Source of the DNA: WLJO01 sp945889085
Lineage (GTDB): Bacteria > Actinomycetota > Acidimicrobiia > Acidimicrobiales > Ilumatobacteraceae
Assembly (NCBI GenBank): GCA_945889085.1
Contig: CAMDBM010000004.1
Span: 22,677 to 86,676, forward strand
DNA length: 64,000 nt
Reading direction: 5' to 3'
In this document: positions 59,433-64,000 of the stretch, one piece after another
How positions within the stretch are numbered: position 1 is the first letter of the stretch
How the letters are laid out: each line of letters opens with the position of its first letter
Program-made: the position numbers and the translations under genes
Notes under the pieces: generated by a model
What the model saw: the letters and a program-made list of their open reading frames with translations, nothing else
Told to the model about the DNA's origin: nothing
Database searches by the model: none

Positions 59433-61694
59433 ATGGCTTCCAAAGACGATGACGCTGCGACGCGCACGCTTGCCGGCCGATATCGGCTGGGGCCCACGCT
59501 CGGTACGGGCGCCAACGCGAAGAGTTTTGACGCCACCGACCTCGAGGACGGCGCGCCGGTTGTCGTGAAGATGTTGCCGTCGAGGTTCGGTGCGTCGGAG
59601 ACCTTCATGGAGCGCTTTACCGCAGACCTCGCAACAGCGGCCGGTGTGCTCCATCCCAACCTCGCCCGGATCAAGGACTTCGGCGTGGAGACGGTCGGGG
59701 ACAAGGCATATCCCTTCGTCGTCACCGAGCAGTTCGTGGGCGGAAGCCTGCGCGGCATCCTCGACCGGGGAAGGACCATCACGGCGTCACAGGCGTTGAT
59801 GGTGGGGCTCGACGTCTGCCGCGGACTCGCGTTCGCCCATTCCAAGAGTCTCGTTCACGGTGCTGTGACCCCGAGCAACGTGTTGTTCGGGCCGGACCGC
59901 AAGGTGCGTCTCGCCGACTTGGGGATCTCGCGATTGCTCGGCGACATCGTCTGGGGTGACCCCGGGCGCATCGACGTCGACATGGCGCGGTACGCGTCGC
60001 CCGAGCACGCACTCGGCCTGCCGGTGGGGCCCAAGAGCGACGTGTACTCGCTCGCGCTGACGCTTGTGGAGTCCGTAACCGGCCAGGTGCCGTTTGCTGC
60101 GGACACCTCGGTAGCAACACTGTCGGCCCGCCTGAACAAATTGATGTCCGTCTCGGCAGATCTCGGGGCGCTGGCATCGGTGCTCGAACGGGCCGGCCGC
60201 CCGGTTCTGGAGGATCGCTTCACCGCTGTCGAGTTCGGCCGCGCCTTGGTTGGCGCCGCCGAGTTCATGCCGAGACCTGAACCCATCGCGGTCGTCGGTC
60301 TCGGGCGGTTCGGGGACGCGGCTGCATCCCTCCCCGAGTCGGCCGATCCCACGGACGCGCATGGGGTGAACATCACCGAAGCCATCGCCGCAGTCCGGGC
60401 CGACGAGCGCGCACCAACCCCTCCGTCGGCGCAGAACGATTCGCTTGCGCTACTGCGGAGCCTGCCCGACGCTGTCCTCGACGGGCCTCCCATTGCGATG
60501 CCGACGGTGCAGGCAGTGCCGCCCCCGCCGCTCTCGGATCCACCGGTCGTCACTGCACCGGTCGAGTTCGAGCGCCTTCCGGCAGCCGGGTCGCACATCA
60601 CTGACGAGCACGGTTCCCCCGACCGGGCCCCGGTTGCAACGGTGATCGGCGAGGTTGCTGCGGACTGGGTGCCCGATGTCGAGCCCACCCGCCGCACGTC
60701 GACTATCGAGACGGTCGAGGGCGATGACGATGTGCTCAACATCGACCGTCGCAGCATGCTGAAGTACGTCATATCGGCACTGGCGGTGCTCGCAATCGCT
60801 GTGCTCGGTGTGATCGGGTACCGGGCGCTCAGTGCTCCCAGCCGCACCGTCCCGAACCTCACCGGCATGACCGAGGCCCAGGCAGCGAACGTGGTGGCCG
60901 ACAACGGTTGGGAACTCGAGGTGCGTCGCGTTCGTGACGACGGCCAGGCCCAAGGTGATGTCGTTCGCACGGACCCGGCATCGGGTGATCGGCTTCGCAA
61001 GGGTGACTCCCTCGTCCTCGTGGTGTCAGACGGTCCGACGCTGTCGGCCCTGCCCAATGTCACCGGCCTTGATGTGGACAACGCGCGCAGTGCGCTCTCG
61101 GCAGTTGGGCTCACCATGAGGGAAGCGCAACAGGTCGCGAGCGAGACAGTGTCCTTGGGCGTGGTCATCTCGTGGTCGGTTCCCGAACAGCCCGGGCTGA
61201 CCGCCGGTAGCCAGGTGCCGAAGGGGACGACCATCGAGGTCGTGGTGTCGAGCGGTTCCCCCAACCGCGCCGTGCCGAATCTCCACGGTCTGACGGTCGA
61301 GGAGGTAACGGCCCGGCTTGCGCTGGCCGAACTGGTGCTGGGCAGCACGAGCGAGGAGTTCAGCACCACTGTCGGCGTCGGCAGGGTGATCGCCTCGAAC
61401 CCGGCCGCCGATGCTGGCGTGACGGTGGGCGCAGCGGTCAACGTGGTCGTGTCCAAGGGCCCTGATCTCGTCAAGATGCCGAAGGTGGTTGGGGTCACGC
61501 TGCAGGTAGCCACCGATGCCTTGATCAAGGCCGGCCTGCAGGTCGGCTCGGTGACGGGAGGGCAGGACGGCACGGTGTCGTGGTCCAACGTGTCCGCCGG
61601 TGATCTCGTGGTGAGGGGTACGGCAGTTGCGCTCACGATGCTCGCCCCGCCACCCACGACCACCACGACCACGACGGTCGCCCGCCCGAACTGA
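59433..61694 (+). CDS. PASTA-repeat membrane protein with pseudokinase domain
   Basis: The 753-residue protein has the plan of PknB-type wall-sensing kinases: cytoplasmic kinase-fold domain (about 18-270), linker, one membrane helix (about 445-463) and four PASTA repeats outside (VPNLTGMTEAQA, LPNVTGLDVDNA, VPNLHGLTVEEV, MPKVVGVTLQVA), then a threonine tail. Lys46 for ATP is kept, but the catalytic loop HRDLKPEN is HGAVTPSN (142-149): Asp is Ala144 and Lys is Thr146; the DFG is DLG (162-164). So it is probably a pseudokinase that binds wall fragments outside and partners inside, like other HGxxxPxN pseudokinases. The target is unknown. The start is ATG 59433. Confidence 0.88.
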   Translation: MASKDDDAATRTLAGRYRLGPTLGTGANAKSFDATDLEDGAPVVVKMLPSRFGASETFMERFTADLATAAGVLHPNLARIKDFGVETVGDKAYPFVVTEQFVGGSLRGILDRGRTITASQALMVGLDVCRGLAFAHSKSLVHGAVTPSNVLFGPDRKVRLADLGISRLLGDIVWGDPGRIDVDMARYASPEHALGLPVGPKSDVYSLALTLVESVTGQVPFAADTSVATLSARLNKLMSVSADLGALASVLERAGRPVLEDRFTAVEFGRALVGAAEFMPRPEPIAVVGLGRFGDAAASLPESADPTDAHGVNITEAIAAVRADERAPTPPSAQNDSLALLRSLPDAVLDGPPIAMPTVQAVPPPPLSDPPVVTAPVEFERLPAAGSHITDEHGSPDRAPVATVIGEVAADWVPDVEPTRRTSTIETVEGDDDVLNIDRRSMLKYVISALAVLAIAVLGVIGYRALSAPSRTVPNLTGMTEAQAANVVADNGWELEVRRVRDDGQAQGDVVRTDPASGDRLRKGDSLVLVVSDGPTLSALPNVTGLDVDNARSALSAVGLTMREAQQVASETVSLGVVISWSVPEQPGLTAGSQVPKGTTIEVVVSSGSPNRAVPNLHGLTVEEVTARLALAELVLGSTSEEFSTTVGVGRVIASNPAADAGVTVGAAVNVVVSKGPDLVKMPKVVGVTLQVATDALIKAGLQVGSVTGGQDGTVSWSNVSAGDLVVRGTAVALTMLAPPPTTTTTTTVARPN

Positions 61695-61779
61695 TCGTTC
61701 CCGCCAGGGCGCGAACTGGCCGCCGCACCGGCGGACCTATAGGGTTCGCGTCAATTGGAATCCCTGGGGAGGGTGCGGC

Positions 61780-62682
61780 ATGGGTGCATTGGACGGACGC
61801 GTAGCGATCATTACCGGCGCGGGACGCGGGATCGGTCGGGAGCACGCGCTGCTCTTCGCTGCCGAGGGGGCAAAGGTCGTTGTCAACGACGTCGGCGGGG
61901 CGAACGACGGTACGGGTGCGGACTCCACCCCCGCCCAGCAGGTGTGCAACGAGGTCATCGCAATGGGGGGTGAGGCCGTTGCGAACTACGACAGCGTGTC
62001 GGACTGGGAGGGCGCTCAGCGCATGGTCAACCAGGCCGTCGAGACGTTCGGTGACCTCGACATCCTCGTGAACAACGCAGGAATCCTGCGGGACCGCGTC
62101 CTCGTCAACATGACCGAGACAGAGTGGGACGCCGTTGTCGACGTGCACATGAAGGGTCACTTTGCACCCACTCGCTGGGCTGCTGCATATTGGCGTGAGC
62201 AGGTGAAGGCCGGTGTCAACAAGCCGCGCCATCTGGTTCACACCTCGTCGACGTCCGGTCTGTTCAGCAACCCGGGCCAGACCAACTACGGCGCAGCCAA
62301 GTCTGGTATCGCTACGTTCAGTCAGATTTGCGCGAAGGAACTCTCCCGCTACAACGTGAAGAGCAACTGCATCGCCCCGGGCGCCCGCACCAGACTGACG
62401 CTTGCCACCCCCGGCCTTGCGGACATCCTCGCCGCCAAGGAGGGTGAGTTCGACAAGTGGGACCCGGCAAACATCTCACCCCTGGTCGCGTATCTCGCGT
62501 CCGAGGAGTGTGTGTTCAGCGGCGAGACCTTCTTCGTCCAGGGTGGCGAGGTGCGCCGCGTGCAGACGTGGACGATGGTCGAGGCCGTTGAGCAGGACGA
62601 CCGCTGGACCGTGGCGGACCTTGCGAAGGCAATCACTGCGCTCGTTCCCAAGGAACGGGTGAAGGGACCTGCGCTCGATTAG
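61780..62682 (+). CDS. SDR-family dehydrogenase (3-hydroxyacyl-CoA dehydrogenase/MFE-2-like)
   Basis: The 300-residue NAD-dependent enzyme has the cofactor loop TGAGRGIGREHAL (12-24), NNAG at 98-101, and the catalytic set S157, Y170 and K174 (TNYGAAKSG). The wide VNDVGGANDGTGADSTPAQ stretch is typical for the peroxisomal multifunctional enzyme type 2/17-beta-HSD4 group, which oxidises 3-hydroxyacyl-CoA. A SCP2 gene is convergent at the 3' end with 4 bases overlap, which fits a link to acyl-CoA or sterol handling. ATG 61780 has GGGGAGGG 7 bases upstream. Confidence 0.92.
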   Translation: MGALDGRVAIITGAGRGIGREHALLFAAEGAKVVVNDVGGANDGTGADSTPAQQVCNEVIAMGGEAVANYDSVSDWEGAQRMVNQAVETFGDLDILVNNAGILRDRVLVNMTETEWDAVVDVHMKGHFAPTRWAAAYWREQVKAGVNKPRHLVHTSSTSGLFSNPGQTNYGAAKSGIATFSQICAKELSRYNVKSNCIAPGARTRLTLATPGLADILAAKEGEFDKWDPANISPLVAYLASEECVFSGETFFVQGGEVRRVQTWTMVEAVEQDDRWTVADLAKAITALVPKERVKGPALD

Positions 62683-63080
62683 GCGGTGAGGTTCTTGATG
62701 TCCTCGGCGGCCGCCTTCTGGGCGTCCGTCGGGGGAGTGGCGTTCATGGTCATCAGCTTGGTCATGTCGCCGACCACCTTGATCTTGCCGCTCATGAAGG
62801 CCTGCATGGCTGCCTGCTGATCCTGTTCCACGATGATCTTGCGGGAGGTCTCCCAGTCGGTGTGGAGTGTCACCTCGGCGCCGTCCACCTCGCCCTTGCC
62901 GGTGCGCATGCTGCCGTCGCTGGTGTCGATAAACGTGCGGACCTCGGTCGGCTCGAACGGGCAGCCCGAGATCACTTGGTTCATCTTCATCCTGTACGGA
63001 ACGGTGACACCGTTGCGCTCGTACGCGGCCTTGGCCGCCTCGATCCAACCGTCGGACAGGAATACGTGCTGATCAGCCAC
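62679..63080 (-). CDS. SCP2-like sterol/lipid transfer domain protein
   Basis: The 133-residue protein has a sterol carrier protein 2 fold with a hydrophobic pocket: VDGAEVTLHTDWETSRKIIV, DQQAAMQAFMSGKIKVVGDMTKLM is the common ending of SCP2 domains. It may bind acyl-CoA or lipids for neighbouring enzymes; no catalytic residues are expected. GTG 63080 has a GAGGAG ribosome site. It is convergent with the SDR gene. Confidence 0.87.
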   Translation of the reverse strand: MADQHVFLSDGWIEAAKAAYERNGVTVPYRMKMNQVISGCPFEPTEVRTFIDTSDGSMRTGKGEVDGAEVTLHTDWETSRKIIVEQDQQAAMQAFMSGKIKVVGDMTKLMTMNATPPTDAQKAAAEDIKNLTA

Positions 63081-63235
63081 CGGATCGCTCCTCGTTGCGT
63101 AGAAAGTGGGGGTGCTTGCGAGGCTACTGCTGGGCGCGCGCCGACGGTCACGGGCCGTCGACTTTTGGCCGCAGGAACTGATTTTCCGTCAATCGGCAGG
63201 TGCGCTACGCAGCGGAGAAGGCATCATTGACGGCC

Positions 63236-64000
63236 ATGGCTCGTGTCCTTGTCTCCGAAGAAATCGCCGAGGGCGGCCTCGACCGCCTTCGGGCCGCCGG
63301 TCACACCGTTGACGTTCGGCTCGACCTCACGCCGGAAACGCTGCCCGCAGCGCTCGTGGGTGCCCACGCACTCATCATCCGGTCCTCCACCCAGGTGACT
63401 GCCGAGGTGCTGGAGGGCGCCACCGACCTCATCGTGGTGGGTCGGGCAGGTATCGGTCTCGACAACGTCGACGTGACCGCAGCAACCAAGCGCGGCGTGA
63501 TGGTGGTGAACGCACCGCAGAGCAACATCGTGTCTGCCGCGGAGCACACGATGGCGCTGCTGCTCGCCCAGGCCCGCAACGTGCCCCAGGCACACGCTGC
63601 GCTCAAGGCGGGGCGATGGGAGCGCTCGAAGTGGGAGGGTGTGGAACTCGCGGACAAGACCCTCGGCATCGTCGGGCTCGGCCGCATTGGCAAGCTTGTT
63701 GCCCATCGCGCCCAGGCGTTCGGCATGCGCCTCGTGGCCTACGATCCCTTCGTGTCGGCCGAGCGCGGCAAGCAGATGAACGTCGAGATGCTGTCGCTCG
63801 AGGACCTGATTGCCCAGTCCGACTTCCTCACGGTGCACCTGCCCAAGACCAAGGAGACCGTCGGACTGATCGGTCGCGAGGCGCTTGCGGGTGCGAAGCG
63901 TGATCTTCGAGTAATCAACGTTGCCCGCGGCGGCATCGTGGACGAGGCGGTGCTCGCCGAGGCCGTTCGCACTGGTGTGATCGCTGGTGCCGCGCTTGAC
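63236..64000 (+). CDS. serA: D-3-phosphoglycerate dehydrogenase, 3' end cut by window edge
   Basis: Visible are 255 codons of an NAD-dependent 2-hydroxyacid dehydrogenase that starts serine synthesis from 3-phosphoglycerate. The N-terminal substrate-binding part begins ARVLVSEEIAEGGLDRL; the Rossmann loop is GIVGLGRIGKLVA (about 141-153), followed by AYDPFVSAERG and VHLPKTKETVGLI. RVINVARGGIVDE is near the cut. The ACT or other C-terminal domains lie beyond the window. A weak GAAGG lies upstream of ATG 63236. Identity as SerA rather than another 2-hydroxyacid dehydrogenase is likely from the N-terminal pattern. Confidence 0.88.
   Translation, partial: MARVLVSEEIAEGGLDRLRAAGHTVDVRLDLTPETLPAALVGAHALIIRSSTQVTAEVLEGATDLIVVGRAGIGLDNVDVTAATKRGVMVVNAPQSNIVSAAEHTMALLLAQARNVPQAHAALKAGRWERSKWEGVELADKTLGIVGLGRIGKLVAHRAQAFGMRLVAYDPFVSAERGKQMNVEMLSLEDLIAQSDFLTVHLPKTKETVGLIGREALAGAKRDLRVINVARGGIVDEAVLAEAVRTGVIAGAALD

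Overview
The window reads as ordinary chromosome from a high-GC actinomycete-type bacterium. Several things point to Actinomycetota, and gene style suggests class Acidimicrobiia or a relative; that placement is inference from gene order and protein features, not a database search. (1) The order rpmE - prfA - prmC - rpiB - glyA - wecA - two small membrane proteins - atpBEFF'HAGDC matches, with insertions, the mycobacterial/actinobacterial arrangement. (2) A cysteine desulfurase - mnmA - MetE-like - ligA block also resembles the mycobacterial ligA neighbourhood. (3) The imuA'-imuB mutagenesis pair has a GAAC-N4-GTTC type LexA box. (4) Secreted proteins carry threonine-rich linkers and tails. I see no tRNA or rRNA gene, insertion sequence, prophage, CRISPR array or replication origin, and no gene-free stretch longer than about 250 bases.

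Layout. 1-6.4 kb: a truncated MFS exporter (reverse strand), a rhomboid-like membrane protein without the catalytic residues, a DUF2889 protein, a metallo-beta-lactamase-fold hydrolase, a secreted L,D-transpeptidase and an acyl-CoA ligase. 6.5-13.3 kb: SNF2 helicase plus SWIM zinc-finger protein, then rpmE, an unknown gene, prfA and prmC. 13.3-17.4 kb: a reverse-strand pair (S9 peptidase, thiolase-like protein) sits where many actinobacteria carry a tsaC/sua5 gene; rpiB follows. 17.5-28.1 kb: glyA, wecA and the complete F-type ATP synthase operon with two b-type stalk subunits and a free delta subunit. 28.1-36.8 kb: a predicted membrane protein, lipid-metabolism enzymes (enoyl-CoA hydratase family, SDR, acyl-CoA dehydrogenase), and a two-gene cell-envelope glycosyltransferase operon that includes a 1278-residue double GT-C fusion.

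37.0-40.0 kb holds the strangest locus: a secreted collagen-like repeat protein whose reading frame is interrupted by two in-frame TAA codons, both at positions where the protein's own repeats or signal peptide suggest tyrosine. 40.2-45.6 kb: small membrane proteins, a Nfu-N-like protein, the SOS-regulated imuA'-imuB operon, an atypical orphan response regulator and a NUDIX hydrolase. 45.5-51.6 kb: DEAD-box helicase, then a glycogen/galactose block (glgB, GH57 protein, galT). 51.6-58.7 kb: methyltransferase, cysteine desulfurase, mnmA, a membrane protein, a compact MetE-like protein and ligA. 58.8-64 kb: a membrane-anchored unknown protein, a PASTA-repeat pseudokinase, an SDR, an SCP2-like protein and the 5' part of serA.

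A cross-cutting observation is that many transcription units start with a TANNNT hexamer ending only 6-9 bases before the start codon. This is the geometry of leaderless mRNAs, so the motif helps choose start codons here.
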